Shown here: positions 8,247 through 19,519 of the stretch, piece by piece
Position numbering within the stretch: the first letter of the stretch is position 1
Layout: the number at the start of each line of letters is the position of its first letter
Source of the DNA: Parasporobacterium sp.
GTDB taxonomy: Bacteria > Bacillota > Clostridia > Lachnospirales > Lachnospiraceae
Assembly (NCBI GenBank): GCA_017515535.1
Contig: JAFWFQ010000023.1
Span: forward strand, 1-41,833
Length of the DNA stretch: 41,833 nt
Reading direction: 5' to 3'
Translations under genes and position numbers: made by a program
Notes under the pieces: model-generated
Seen by the model: the letters and a program-made list of their open reading frames with translations, nothing else
What the model was told of the DNA's origin: nothing
Database searches by the model: none

Positions 8247-8254
8247 TCTGCCAA

Positions 8255-8869
8255 ATGAAGACGATGATTTTAAAAATAACCGAAGAGAATCTGAAAAAGG
8301 CCGGCGCGGTCCTTCGCTCCGGCGGGATCGTTGCGTTTCCGACCGATACCGTTTATGGTCTCGGAGCGGTCTATTCTGATGAAAAGGCCGTCGCCGGAAT
8401 CTTTGAAGCAAAAGGAAGAAACGAAGGAAAACCCTTAAGTCTTTTAGTCAGCGAAAAAGAACAGGTCCGTCTTATCGCGGAAGAGATTTCGGAAAAGGCG
8501 GAGCGCTTAATGGAAAAATACTGGCCCGGCGCATTAACGATCATACTGAAAAAGAAAGACGGGATTTCAGATCTTGTTACGGCAGGAAAAGACACCGTCG
8601 GGATCCGGATGCCGGATGATCCGGCAGCGCTCCTGCTTTTAAAGGAGGCAGGGAGTCCCTTGGCGGCTCCGAGCGCAAATACGTCCGGGAAGCGGAGTTC
8701 CGTCTGTGCGGAGGATGTGATCGAAGATCTTGACGGAAGGATCGATCTGATCCTGGACGGCGGGCGCTGTCCGGTCGGGATCTCTTCAACGGTCGTGGAC
8801 CTGACCGGAAAAGAGCCGGTGATCCTGCGGGAAGGGGTCATTACAAAAACGATGATTGACGAGGCTTAG
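8255..8869 (+). CDS. tsaC: L-threonylcarbamoyladenylate synthase (TsaC/YwlC/Sua5 family)
   Basis: This 204-residue YrdC-domain protein makes threonylcarbamoyl-AMP from Thr, bicarbonate and ATP, the first step of t6A modification of ANN-decoding tRNAs. Motifs seen: GGIVAFPTDTVYGLGA near the N-terminus, the KGRNEGKPLSLLV nucleotide-binding segment, the GIRMPD strand and SAPSANTSGKRSS. It is the short form without the C-terminal Sua5 domain. No ribosome site precedes the ATG at 8255, which lies eight bases after an extended -10, so the mRNA is probably leaderless. It starts an operon with the ywlE-like, rpiB and dCMP deaminase genes, matching the Bacillus ywlC-ywlD-ywlE-ywlF neighbourhood. Confidence 0.94.
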   Translation: MKTMILKITEENLKKAGAVLRSGGIVAFPTDTVYGLGAVYSDEKAVAGIFEAKGRNEGKPLSLLVSEKEQVRLIAEEISEKAERLMEKYWPGALTIILKKKDGISDLVTAGKDTVGIRMPDDPAALLLLKEAGSPLAAPSANTSGKRSSVCAEDVIEDLDGRIDLILDGGRCPVGISSTVVDLTGKEPVILREGVITKTMIDEA

Positions 8870-8902
8870 CCGCGCAAGTTAGAATTGACATAAGGAGAAG
8901 GC

Positions 8903-9367
8903 ATGAAAAATATTAAACGAATTATCTTTTTGGATGAAGAAAATACCCGGATCAGCCCGATCACGGCGGTTCTTTTTCAGCAGAAACTTGAAGAAGCCGG
9001 AAAGACCGATCTTGCAGTCTGCTCGAGAGGCAACGTTGTTCTCTTTCCGGAACCGGTAAACCAGAAGATCCTGCGGATCTCAAAATCTTACGGTCTGGAT
9101 CTTTCGGACTACAGCGCGATCCCGCTCGAAGAGAGTGATCTTGCGCCGGATACCCTTGTTCTGGCCATGGATGCCTCCAGCAAGGCAACGGTTTATGAGC
9201 GTTATTCCAACGCTGTCAATATTTATACATTAAAGGAATATTTGGGAAGCTCGGGGGATCTGAAGCTTCCGCTTGGAGGAACGATTGATGAATACGCGAC
9301 GATCATCGAGATCATCAGCGGCCTTCTTGGATTATTAATGGAAAAGCTTTATGCAGTAGAAAACTAG
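8903..9367 (+). CDS. Low-molecular-weight phosphatase homologue, predicted catalytically dead
   Basis: This 154-residue protein has the LMW-PTP fold by position and pattern: a first strand IKRIIFL, then a P-loop equivalent ending in NTRISP, an AVLFQQKL helix, and a late GGTIDEYATIIEII segment that matches the GG-x-x-x-E-Y helix of active enzymes. The active family has V-C-x-G-N-x-C-R-S-P. Here the nucleophile Cys is Asp11, the second Cys is Arg16 and the catalytic Arg is Ile17, so no phosphatase chemistry is expected. It lies where ywlE (protein-arginine phosphatase) lies in Bacillus, between tsaC and rpiB. It may bind phospho-ligands or serve as a scaffold. Its ribosome site AAGGAGAAGG is strong, so it is expressed. 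Confidence 0.72.
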   Translation: MKNIKRIIFLDEENTRISPITAVLFQQKLEEAGKTDLAVCSRGNVVLFPEPVNQKILRISKSYGLDLSDYSAIPLEESDLAPDTLVLAMDASSKATVYERYSNAVNIYTLKEYLGSSGDLKLPLGGTIDEYATIIEIISGLLGLLMEKLYAVEN

Positions 9368-9388
9368 ATTCGACGGAAGGAGCGGACC

Positions 9389-9823
9389 ATGGGAATCGTA
9401 GCAATTGGATGTGATCATGCAGCATATGAAATGAAAGAGGCTCTGAAGGACCATCTGAAAGAGCGGGGGTACGATGTAAAGGATTTCGGAACGGATTCAG
9501 AGGTATCCTGTGACTATCCGGATTTTGCGAAGAAAGTCGCCCATGCGGTTGCGGACGGAGAGGCAGAGCAGGGCGTTCTGGTCTGCGGGACCGGTATCGG
9601 GATGAGCATTGCTGCAAATAAAGTCAAAGGAATCCGGGCGGCGGTCGTCGGAGATTCGTTCTCCGCGAAAGCAACCAGGGAACATAATGATGCGAATATT
9701 CTTTGCATGGGCGCCCGTGTCATCGATATTCCGAAAGCGATTGAATTTCTGGACATCTTTCTGGACACTCCGTTTTCGGAAGGGGAAAACCATATCCGCA
9801 GGATCTCGAAACTGGAAGAGTAG
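9389..9823 (+). CDS. rpiB: Ribose-5-phosphate isomerase B
   Basis: RpiB interconverts ribose-5-phosphate and ribulose-5-phosphate in the non-oxidative pentose phosphate pathway. At 144 residues it has the normal family length. Conserved residues seen: GCDHAAYEMK (Asp9, His10), VLVCGTGIGMSIAANK with the catalytic Cys66, and REHNDAN with His99. It follows the degenerate phosphatase gene by 21 bases with a GAAGGAG ribosome site, and precedes the deaminase by about 44 bases in the same operon. Members of the LacA/RpiB family can also act on allose- or galactose-6-phosphate, but the location next to tsaC favours RpiB. Confidence 0.95.
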   Translation: MGIVAIGCDHAAYEMKEALKDHLKERGYDVKDFGTDSEVSCDYPDFAKKVAHAVADGEAEQGVLVCGTGIGMSIAANKVKGIRAAVVGDSFSAKATREHNDANILCMGARVIDIPKAIEFLDIFLDTPFSEGENHIRRISKLEE

Positions 9824-9867
9824 CGGCAGAACCGCAAAAGAAGATAGAATGGTTACAGGGAGGAATT

Positions 9868-10356
9868 ATGAGTAACAAGCGTGAAGATTATATCAGCTGG
9901 GATGAGTATTTTATGGGAGTTACGATGTTGTCGGCGCAGAGAAGCAAGGATCCGTCGACACAGGTCGGGGCATGTATCGTAAGCCAGGACAACAAGATCC
10001 TTTCTATGGGATATAACGGACTTCCCATCGGCTGTTCGGATGATGAATTCCCGTGGGAGAAAGATGATGAGACGCCGGAGCACAGCAAGTATTTCTACTC
10101 GACCCACAGCGAGCTGAACGCGATCTTAAATTACCGGGGAGGAAGCCTGGACGGAACAAAGCTTTATGTTACGCTGTTCCCCTGTAATGAATGCGCAAAA
10201 GCCTGTATTCAGGCAGGAATCAAAACGATCATCTACGCAGACGATAAATATGACGGAACTCCAAGCGTGATCGCGTCAAAACGGATGCTGAATGCGGCAG
10301 GGGTCGTATACAGAAGATATCAGCATACCGGACGGGAAATAACATTGTATCTTTAA
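9868..10356 (+). CDS. comEB: Deoxycytidylate (dCMP) deaminase
   Basis: This 162-residue zinc deaminase converts dCMP to dUMP, feeding thymidylate synthesis. The zinc-site motifs are complete: HSELNAIL with His80 and the proton-shuttling Glu82, and PCNECAKA with Cys106 and Cys109. The N-terminal block WDEYFMGVTMLSAQRSKDPSTQVGA is typical of the ComEB/dCMP deaminase group. The start after GGGAGGAATT is well placed. It is the last gene of the tsaC operon and is followed by a strong hairpin. Confidence 0.92.
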   Translation: MSNKREDYISWDEYFMGVTMLSAQRSKDPSTQVGACIVSQDNKILSMGYNGLPIGCSDDEFPWEKDDETPEHSKYFYSTHSELNAILNYRGGSLDGTKLYVTLFPCNECAKACIQAGIKTIIYADDKYDGTPSVIASKRMLNAAGVVYRRYQHTGREITLYL

Positions 10357-10401
10357 AAACACAGGGAAAAACATCAAAATAAATAATCATATTAAATAAG
10401 A

Positions 10402-10436
10402 AAAGGGGCGGGATTCCTAAGAAATCTCGCCCCTTT
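10402..10436. terminator. Strong hairpin after the dCMP deaminase gene
   Basis: A 14-bp stem (10402-10415 with 10423-10436, one G-T pair) has a seven-base loop. The plus-strand tail is only TTT then GCATT, so it is not a classical U-tract terminator on that strand, while the minus-strand tail is T-rich. It separates the tsaC operon from the V-ATPase promoter that begins at once. Confidence 0.7.
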
Positions 10437-10439
10437 GCA

Positions 10440-10468
10440 TTGAAATTAATACAAAAAAATGTTATTAT
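10440..10468 (+). promoter_or_regulatory. Promoter of the V-ATPase operon
   Basis: TTGAAA (10440-10445) and TATTAT (10463-10468) are spaced by exactly 17 bases and match the sigma-A consensus at five of six positions each. Predicted start near 10475, giving a leader of about 30 bases before the first gene. Confidence 0.65.
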
Positions 10469-10504
10469 TTAAAAAATTTGATTTTTTTGCGGAGGCGTAT
10501 GTCT

Positions 10505-10813
10505 ATGGCACAGGAAACGATTCAGAATATTAAAGATGCGGAGTTAAAAGCGCAGCAGGTTTTAAAAGATGCAGAAGCAGAAAAAAACGCGCTTTTAAAG
10601 AAAGCAAGGGAAGACGGAGCTGCTTATAAAGAGGAGCTGACGGCCCGTGCAACGGAAGCCGCAAAAAAGGCAGTTGAAGAGGTTGAAAAAACCAGAGATT
10701 CAGTTCTTGAAAAAGCATCTGCAAGAGCAGAGGCTGTGATCCAGGGCTTTTCCGGAGATCTCGGTGGAAAACGGGAGGCAGCGATCCAGGCTGTAATCTC
10801 AGAAATCGCTTAA
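10505..10813 (+). CDS. ntpF: V-type ATPase peripheral-stalk subunit (NtpF / subunit G-H type)
   Basis: This is a roughly 102-residue, highly charged coiled-coil protein rich in Ala, Glu and Lys (ETIQNIKDAELKAQQVLKDAEAEK and so on). With subunit E it should form the peripheral stalk that holds the catalytic head against the membrane part. The GGAGG at 10491-10495 is nine bases from the ATG at 10505 but only three from the one at 10499, so I prefer 10505. It is first in the nine-gene operon, where NtpF lies in Enterococcus hirae. Such short coiled coils carry little family signal, so the call leans on position. Confidence 0.8.
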   Translation: MAQETIQNIKDAELKAQQVLKDAEAEKNALLKKAREDGAAYKEELTARATEAAKKAVEEVEKTRDSVLEKASARAEAVIQGFSGDLGGKREAAIQAVISEIA

Positions 10814-10851
10814 ATATTAAGAGACTGAAAACAATTCAGGAGGAACCATAG

Positions 10852-13355
<2,504 letters not shown>

Positions 13356-13507
13356 GCAAATCTGCAATTTGTTTAGAACTCCGTGGGGTTGCGCAGGAAT
13401 TTGCAGAAGTATGTGCATTGCACCGCAAATTCCGCGCGGTACAGCAAAACGCTGTCCCATTGAGAACTCATATTTTGAAATAGATTTTAAAAATCGGGAG
13501 TTTATAC
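13356..13507 (+). other. Structured spacer between ntpK and ntpE
   Basis: This 150-base stretch has no gene but several hairpins. The largest pairs GCGC-A-GGAATTTGC (13391-13404) with GCAAATTCC-GCGC (13425-13437), with one bulged A and an inner GTGC/GCAC hairpin (13413-13423). Smaller ones are CAAAT/ATTTG (13357-13371) and ACAGC/GCTGT (13441-13455). The word AGAACTC occurs at both ends (13375, 13463). No U tract follows the hairpins, so processing or mRNA protection is likelier than termination. Confidence 0.6.
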
Positions 13508-14083
13508 ATGAGTGGACTTGATAAAATTTTAGAGCATATCAGCAGCGAAGCCGCAGAGAATGCCGGAAAGATCCTTGCCAACGCAAAGGCAGAAGCTGAG
13601 CGTATCCTTGCAAACGACAAGGCAGAGGCTGCACGCCTTGAAAAACAGATCGGCAATCAGAGCGAGCTTGATGTCGCGGCAGCTTCCAAGAGAATCCAGT
13701 CTGCAGCAGATCTGAAAGAGAAACGAATGATCCTTGAAGCAAAGCAAAAGGAAATCGATTCTGTCATCGATGCAGCACTGGAAAAACTGAACGGAATGGC
13801 TGACGGCGAGTATTTTGCTTATTTGGAAAAAATGCTGGATAAATATGCAACCGGAGAAGAAGGTACGATTCGTTTTTCCAAAAAAGATCTGGATCGTCTT
13901 CCGGCTGACTTTGAAGCAAAAGCGGCAGCTCATAAGCTGACGATTTCCAAAGAGCCCGTGAGTATTGACGGCGGTTTTGTACTGGTACATGGAGATATTG
14001 AAGAAAACTGCAGTTTTGAAGCGTTGATCAATGCTTCGAGAGAGGTCCTGCAGGATAAGATCGGACAGATACTGTTCAGCTAA
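13508..14083 (+). CDS. ntpE: V-type ATPase subunit E
   Basis: This 191-residue peripheral-stalk protein has an N-terminal coiled coil (residues about 1-80, rich in Ala, Glu and Lys) followed by an alpha/beta head. The pattern ISSEAAENAGKILANAKAEAERIL at the start and a C-terminal GGFVLVHGDIEENCSFEALI, with a final helix contacting the catalytic head, fits subunit E. With the NtpF-type protein it forms the outer stalk. A GGGAG site lies just before the start. It follows the structured spacer after ntpK and precedes subunit C by 27 bases. Confidence 0.9.
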   Translation: MSGLDKILEHISSEAAENAGKILANAKAEAERILANDKAEAARLEKQIGNQSELDVAAASKRIQSAADLKEKRMILEAKQKEIDSVIDAALEKLNGMADGEYFAYLEKMLDKYATGEEGTIRFSKKDLDRLPADFEAKAAAHKLTISKEPVSIDGGFVLVHGDIEENCSFEALINASREVLQDKIGQILFS

Positions 14084-14110
14084 TAATTTTGAAGAAAGGA
14101 GCGGCTTTTC

Positions 14111-15130
14111 ATGGACAAAGAGTTTTTATACGACCCGTTGCTGGACGATGAATTGCTTCCGGACGAGTTGTTCACTTCACAAGTCGCACAGATCCGAACA
14201 AAAGAAAATTCGCTGCTCAGTGATCAGGATATTAACGGTCTTATGCAGTGCCCGACCTACGAAGATTGTATCCAGTTCCTGCTGGACAAGGGCTGGGGGC
14301 CTGCGGAGCATAATACTCCGGAAGAGCTTCTCTCTGTTGAAAGAGAAAAGACCTGGACATTAATGAGACAGCTTTGCAACGACAAACAGATGAAATCATT
14401 TGATATCTTTCGTCTGAGCACAGATTTCCATAATCTGAAGGTTGCGCTGAAAGAAAGTTATGTCCAGAAGGAGACCCCGAACGTTTATATGTCCGGCGGA
14501 ACGATCCCGATCGAAACGTTTCGGAAAGCAGCAGCTGATAATGATTTTGTAGCGCTTCCGCTTACCATGATGCGCGCAGCAGAAGAGGCAAGAGACGTGC
14601 TGTTCCATACGGGTGATTCGCAGCTTTGTGATGTCATCGTCGACCGTGCAGCACTTGAGTCGATCTACAAAGCAGGAAAAGAGACCGGCAATGACTTGCT
14701 CTTCGGCTATGCGGAACTGAAAGCGGCAGCAGCAAATATTAATATTGCCATAAGAGCTTGTAAGGCAAATAAAGATATTGATTTTCTGCAGAGAGCTTTT
14801 TGCGAATGCAACAGCATTAGTGCGCAAAAGCTGATCGCAGCAACCAGAAACGGACTGGATTCCATTTATGAATATTTGGAAACAACTTCCTATTCGGATG
14901 CCATCGACGCACTGAAAGAAAGCCCTGCAGCGTTTGACAGATGGTGTGACAACCGTATGATGAAGCTGATTCAGCCGCAGAAATATAATGCATTTACGAT
15001 TTCTCCGCTTGCGGCATACGTACTTGCAAAAGAAAATGAGATGAAATCTGTCCGCATGATTCTTTCAGGAAAACTGAATCATCTGGATGAAGAGCAGATC
15101 AGGGAAAGGTTAAGGGATTCTTATGTATAA
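14111..15130 (+). CDS. ntpC: V-type ATPase subunit C (d-type, rotor socket)
   Basis: This 339-residue, all-helical protein of the V-ATPase subunit C/AC39 family caps the K ring and receives the central rotor shaft. Length and position fit NtpC. Recognisable stretches are TYEDCIQFLLDKGW, FRLSTDFHNLKVALKESY, the repeated helix FLQRAFCECNSIS and a C-terminal PLAAYVLAKENEMKSVRMIL, a strong family signature. Its stop overlaps the start of subunit F by eight bases, so the two are translationally coupled. Confidence 0.92.
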   Translation: MDKEFLYDPLLDDELLPDELFTSQVAQIRTKENSLLSDQDINGLMQCPTYEDCIQFLLDKGWGPAEHNTPEELLSVEREKTWTLMRQLCNDKQMKSFDIFRLSTDFHNLKVALKESYVQKETPNVYMSGGTIPIETFRKAAADNDFVALPLTMMRAAEEARDVLFHTGDSQLCDVIVDRAALESIYKAGKETGNDLLFGYAELKAAAANINIAIRACKANKDIDFLQRAFCECNSISAQKLIAATRNGLDSIYEYLETTSYSDAIDALKESPAAFDRWCDNRMMKLIQPQKYNAFTISPLAAYVLAKENEMKSVRMILSGKLNHLDEEQIRERLRDSYV

Positions 15131-15446
15131 GATAGCAGTGTTAGGAGACAGAGATTCGATCTACGGTTTTGCTACTCTTGGCCTGGAAACATTTCCTGTG
15201 ACAGATCCGGATGCCGGAGCAGATACACTCAAGAGACTTGCAATGACAGACTATGCCGTGATCTATATCACGGAAAGCCTGAAGGCGCAGATCGAAGATG
15301 AAATCGAAAAATTCAGAGACCAGAAACTTCCTGCAATTATTCCGATCCCGGGAGTTTCCGGAAACACCGGCCAGGGAATGGTTGATGTAAAGAGGCTTGT
15401 GGAACAGGCTGTCGGATCGGACATCATTTTCAATAATGATAATTAA
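15123..15446 (+). CDS. ntpG: V-type ATPase subunit F (NtpG)
   Basis: This 107-residue protein has the subunit F pattern: MYKIAVLGDRDSIYGFATLGLETFPV at the start, a central YAVIYITESL strand and the C-terminal PAIIPIPGVSG with NTGQGM. It is part of the central rotor together with subunit D and modulates ATP hydrolysis. It overlaps subunit C by eight bases. The enclosing gene order C-F-A-B-D is the usual one in Firmicutes and Thermus-like V-ATPase operons. Confidence 0.93.
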   Translation: MYKIAVLGDRDSIYGFATLGLETFPVTDPDAGADTLKRLAMTDYAVIYITESLKAQIEDEIEKFRDQKLPAIIPIPGVSGNTGQGMVDVKRLVEQAVGSDIIFNNDN

Positions 15447-15503
15447 AATGAACAATTGAAGGCTAAGAAATAAAAAGTAACAGAAAGGCATTGGTACAAA
15501 CTT

Positions 15504-17270
15504 ATGAGCAAAGGTACAATTAAAAAAGTTGCCGGACCATTGGTTGTAGCGACAGGGATGAGAGATGCGAACATGTTCGACGTATGCCGTGTTGCTGAAC
15601 AGCGACTGATTGGTGAGATCATCGAGATCCACGGTGACGAAGCCTCTATTCAGGTATATGAAGAGACCTCAGGCCTCGGACCCGGAGAGCCGGTTGAATC
15701 CACGAACGCTCCGTTGAGTGTAGACCTGGCACCGGGACTGATCGGAAGTATTTTCGACGGTATCCAGAGACCGCTGGTCAAGATCATGGAAATGACGGGA
15801 AACAACCTTACCCGCGGTGTTGAGGTTCCGTCTCTTGATATGGAAAAGAAATGGACGTTTGTTCCGACCGCAAAGGTCGGCGATCAAGTCGCTCCATGCG
15901 ATGTTCTCGGAACGGTTCAGGAAACCCATATCGTAGAGCAGAGGATCATGGTTCCTCATGGTGTAGAAGGTACGATCGTTTCCATTGAAAGCGGTGACTT
16001 CACGATCGAAGAGACGATTGCTGTGATCGAAACAGCTGATGGTGAAAAGAAAGAAGTCGCAATGCTTCAGAAATGGCCGGTTCGCGTAGGCCGTCCGTAT
16101 AAAGAAAAATTATCACCTACCATGCCGTTAGTTACAGGCCAGAGAGTTATTGACGCATTGTTCCCGATCGCAAAGGGCGGAACCGCGGCGATCCCGGGAC
16201 CGTTCGGATCCGGAAAGACAGTCACACAGCATCAGCTTGCAAAGTGGGCAGAAGCAGATATCGTCGTCTATATCGGCTGCGGCGAGCGTGGAAACGAGAT
16301 GACAGACGTTCTGAATGAGTTCCCGGAACTGAAGGATCCGAAGACCGGATACTCCCTGATGGAGCGGACCGTTCTTATTGCAAATACTTCGGATATGCCG
16401 GTTGCTGCTCGTGAGGCATCGATCTATGTCGGTATTACGATTGCAGAATACTTCAGAGATATGGGATTCTCGGTCGCTCTTATGGCAGACTCCACATCCC
16501 GTTGGGCAGAGGCGCTTCGAGAGATGAGTGGTCGTCTGGAAGAGATGCCCGGTGAGGAAGGTTATCCGGCTTATCTGGGATCCCGTCTTGCACAGTTCTA
16601 TGAGAGAGCAGGACGTGTTATCTCCTGTGGCAATAATCCGCGTGAAGGAGCACTTTCCGTTATCGGAGCTGTTTCTCCTCCGGGTGGTGATATTTCCGAG
16701 CCGGTCTCTCAGGCAACCCTGCGTATCGTAAAGGTATTCTGGGGACTGGATTCCAACCTGGCTTACAGAAGACATTTCCCGGCGATCAACTGGCTGACAA
16801 GTTATTCGCTTTATACAACGGATATGGGGCCGTGGTTTGATGAGGCTGTTGGCGGACCTTGGATGGAATGCCGAGGACGTATGATGGCAATGCTTTCTGA
16901 TGAGGCTGCACTCGAAGAGATCGTACAGCTCGTTGGTATGGATGCACTTTCTGCTCCGGATCGTCTGAAGATGGAGGCAGCAAGGTCGATCCGTGAGGAC
17001 TTCCTGCATCAGGATTCCTTCAACGAAGTTGATACCTATACCGAACTTGATAAGCAGTTCCTGATGATGAAGCTGATCTTAGCTTATTATGATCAGGCGC
17101 TGGATGCTTTGGAAAAAGGCGCTTCTATCGAGACCCTGGTTAATCTCGATGTCAGAGAGCGTATCGGTCGTTATAAATATACTGTTCATGACCGTGTACA
17201 GGACGAATACGAAAACGTCATGGCACAGCTGAAACAGGAAGTTGAAAACACAATCGTAGAGGAGGACTAA
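15504..17270 (+). CDS. ntpA: V-type ATPase catalytic subunit A
   Basis: This 588-residue catalytic subunit hydrolyses or makes ATP at the A/B interface. The P-loop GPFGSGKT is at residues 232-239, followed by the GCGERGNEM block with the catalytic Glu and the [32 protein letters not shown] signature. The extra 'non-homologous' bulge domain (residues about 110-200) that marks A over F-type beta is present. No intein interrupts the P-loop region. The gene lies two bases before ntpB, so both subunits are made in step. Confidence 0.98.
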   Translation: MSKGTIKKVAGPLVVATGMRDANMFDVCRVAEQRLIGEIIEIHGDEASIQVYEETSGLGPGEPVESTNAPLSVDLAPGLIGSIFDGIQRPLVKIMEMTGNNLTRGVEVPSLDMEKKWTFVPTAKVGDQVAPCDVLGTVQETHIVEQRIMVPHGVEGTIVSIESGDFTIEETIAVIETADGEKKEVAMLQKWPVRVGRPYKEKLSPTMPLVTGQRVIDALFPIAKGGTAAIPGPFGSGKTVTQHQLAKWAEADIVVYIGCGERGNEMTDVLNEFPELKDPKTGYSLMERTVLIANTSDMPVAAREASIYVGITIAEYFRDMGFSVALMADSTSRWAEALREMSGRLEEMPGEEGYPAYLGSRLAQFYERAGRVISCGNNPREGALSVIGAVSPPGGDISEPVSQATLRIVKVFWGLDSNLAYRRHFPAINWLTSYSLYTTDMGPWFDEAVGGPWMECRGRMMAMLSDEAALEEIVQLVGMDALSAPDRLKMEAARSIREDFLHQDSFNEVDTYTELDKQFLMMKLILAYYDQALDALEKGASIETLVNLDVRERIGRYKYTVHDRVQDEYENVMAQLKQEVENTIVEED

Positions 17271-17272
17271 TT

Positions 17273-18643
17273 ATGCCGAAAGAGTATAGAACCATTCAGG
17301 AAATTGCAGGTCCTCTGATGCTCGTTCAGGGCGTTTCCGGAGTTACCTACAACGAGTTGGGCGAAATCGAACTTGCAAGCGGCGAAAAGAGACGCTGCAA
17401 AGTTCTGGAAATCGATGGAAGCAACGCAGTTGTACAGCTGTTTGAATCTTCCACCGGTATCAACCCGCAGGAAAGTAAAGTCCGTTTCCTCGGAAGATCC
17501 ATGGAGCTGGGTGTTTCCGAAGATATGCTGAGCCGTGTGTTCGATGGACTTGGACGTCCGATCGACGGAGGTCCTGAGATCCTTCCGGATAAGAGAATGG
17601 ACGTTAACGGACTTCCGATGAACCCGGCGGCAAGAAACTATCCGCAGGAGTTCATTCAGACCGGTGTTTCCGCAATTGACGGACTGAACACACTGGTCCG
17701 CGGACAGAAGCTTCCAATCTTCTCCATGTCCGGTCTGCCGCACGCGGATCTGGCAGCACAGATCGCACGTCAGGCAAAGGTTCGCGGAACCGATGAGCAG
17801 TTCGCCGTTGTATTCGCGGCAATGGGTATCACTTTCGAAGAGGCAAACTTCTTCACGAGATCCTTTACTGAGACAGGCGCAATTGACAGAACGGTTATGT
17901 TCGTAAACCTTGCGAACGACCCTGCAGTTGAGCGTCTTGCGACTCCGAAGATGGCGCTGACCGCTGCGGAATATCTGGCATTTGAAAAGAACATGCACGT
18001 ACTCGTAATCCTGACAGATATCACAAACTACGCTGACTCCCTTCGTGAGGTAAGTGCGGCTCAGAAAGAGGTTCCGGGCCGTCGTGGATATCCGGGATAT
18101 ATGTATACAGACCTTGCAACGATGTATGAGAGAGCAGGACGTCAGGAAGGCAAGACAGGTTCTATCACAATGATCCCGATCCTGACCATGCCGGAAGATG
18201 ACAAGACCCACCCGATCCCTGACCTTACCGGTTATATCACTGAGGGCCAGATCATCTTAAGCCGTGAGCTGTTCCGTCAGGGCGTTATGCCTCCGATCGA
18301 TGTTCTTCCGTCCCTTTCCCGTCTGAAAGATAAGGGTATCGGAGAAGGCAAGACCCGTCCGGATCATGCAAATACCATGAACCAGCTGTTTGCGGCATAT
18401 GCCCGTGGAAAAGAAGCGAAAGAACTCATGGTCGTTCTTGGTGAAGCAGCACTGACTGATATGGATAAACTGTATGCGAAGTTTGCGGATGAATTCGAAA
18501 AACAGTATGTCTCCCAGGGCTTTGTGACAAACAGAGATATTGAGGAAACTCTTGATCTCGGCTGGGAGCTGCTCCGTATCCTTCCGCGTACAGAACTCAA
18601 GCGTATTAAGGATGAGTTCCTTGATCAGTATTATGACAAATAA
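17273..18643 (+). CDS. ntpB: V-type ATPase regulatory subunit B
   Basis: This 456-residue subunit alternates with A in the soluble head; it binds nucleotide at the interface but lacks a functional P-loop, as expected. Diagnostic stretches are [52 protein letters not shown] (the P-loop region without GKT), [30 protein letters not shown] and [17 protein letters not shown]. Length is normal. It follows ntpA by two bases and precedes ntpD by about 49 bases. Confidence 0.98.
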   Translation: MPKEYRTIQEIAGPLMLVQGVSGVTYNELGEIELASGEKRRCKVLEIDGSNAVVQLFESSTGINPQESKVRFLGRSMELGVSEDMLSRVFDGLGRPIDGGPEILPDKRMDVNGLPMNPAARNYPQEFIQTGVSAIDGLNTLVRGQKLPIFSMSGLPHADLAAQIARQAKVRGTDEQFAVVFAAMGITFEEANFFTRSFTETGAIDRTVMFVNLANDPAVERLATPKMALTAAEYLAFEKNMHVLVILTDITNYADSLREVSAAQKEVPGRRGYPGYMYTDLATMYERAGRQEGKTGSITMIPILTMPEDDKTHPIPDLTGYITEGQIILSRELFRQGVMPPIDVLPSLSRLKDKGIGEGKTRPDHANTMNQLFAAYARGKEAKELMVVLGEAALTDMDKLYAKFADEFEKQYVSQGFVTNRDIEETLDLGWELLRILPRTELKRIKDEFLDQYYDK

Positions 18644-18692
18644 GTCGTCGGATGCTTTAGATTGATTCTTTCTTTCGAAAAAAGGAATAATT

Positions 18693-19415
18693 ATGGCTAG
18701 AAAAAAACAAGTAAATCCAACCCGTATGGAGCTTACCAAGCTTAAGAAAAAGCTTGCGACTGCCGTTCGGGGACATAAATTATTAAAAGATAAACGGGAT
18801 GAGCTGATGCGTCAGTTCCTGGATCTTGTCCGCGAGAACAAGGCTTTAAGAGAGCGCGTGGAAGAAGGAATTGCACGTGCCAACAAAGACTTCGTCCTTG
18901 CTAGAGCGGGAATGGAAGACGAAGAAGTCAACGCCGCATTCATGGCGCCGAGACAGAACGTCGCTTTGGAAGCATCCTTTAAAAATGTTATGAGCGTTGA
19001 GGTTCCGGTGTTTGAATATCGGACGAAGACCGCGGATGAGAACGACATCTTCTCTTATGGATATGCGTTTACTTCCAGTGACTTGGACGGTGCGGTCGCA
19101 TCTCTTTCCACAGTCCTTCAGGATATGCTCCGGCTTGCGGAGGTGGAAAAGAGCTGTCAGCTTATGGCTGCTGAAATCGAGAAAACAAGACGCCGTGTTA
19201 ACGCGCTTGAGCATGTCATGATTCCGGATACGCAGGAACAGATCAAATATATCCAGATGAAGCTGGATGAAAATGAGAGAAGTACCCAGATTCGTCTTAT
19301 GAAAGTCAAAGACATGATGCTCGAGGAGACCCACCATTACAAAGAAAAAATGGAGGCAAAGCTTCAGGAAATCCTTGCGGCGGACGCAACCGAACATGAC
19401 GCAGGAACCGTTTGA
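18693..19415 (+). CDS. ntpD: V-type ATPase subunit D (central shaft)
   Basis: This 240-residue coiled-coil protein forms the rotating axle inside the A3B3 head. The family signature PTRMELTKLKKKLATAVRGHKLLKDKRDELMRQF opens the protein, and a long C-terminal helix with TRRRVNALEHVMIP closes the coiled coil; the final stretch is charged and tails beyond the usual end by a few residues. It is last in the operon and is followed by a strong terminator. No ntpH or ntpJ gene is attached. Confidence 0.95.
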   Translation: MARKKQVNPTRMELTKLKKKLATAVRGHKLLKDKRDELMRQFLDLVRENKALRERVEEGIARANKDFVLARAGMEDEEVNAAFMAPRQNVALEASFKNVMSVEVPVFEYRTKTADENDIFSYGYAFTSSDLDGAVASLSTVLQDMLRLAEVEKSCQLMAAEIEKTRRRVNALEHVMIPDTQEQIKYIQMKLDENERSTQIRLMKVKDMMLEETHHYKEKMEAKLQEILAADATEHDAGTV

Positions 19416-19464
19416 TTCCGGAGTTCGTTCTAAAAAAGATGTAACAAAAAACAGAGGTATAATA

Positions 19465-19502
19465 AAAACAGATTGCTGTAAGATCACAGCAATCTGTTTT
19501 TT
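19465..19502. terminator. Bidirectional terminator between ntpD and the zinc-ribbon gene
   Basis: A 15-bp perfect stem (19465-19479 with 19486-19500) has a six-base loop AAGATC. It begins with A4 and ends with a T run on the plus strand (through 19502), so it can stop the V-ATPase operon and, on the other strand, the convergent surface-protein gene. Confidence 0.9.
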
Positions 19503-19519
19503 ACTTGTCAGAGTTTAAA

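Noticed and set aside
16128..17009. A 293-codon open reading on the minus strand inside ntpA
   Set aside because: It is antisense to a highly conserved gene, has no ribosome site or family pattern, and follows from the codon bias of ntpA.
17267..18211. A 314-codon minus-strand open reading inside ntpB
   Set aside because: It is a mirror of ntpB with Cys/Arg/Ser-rich nonsense composition.
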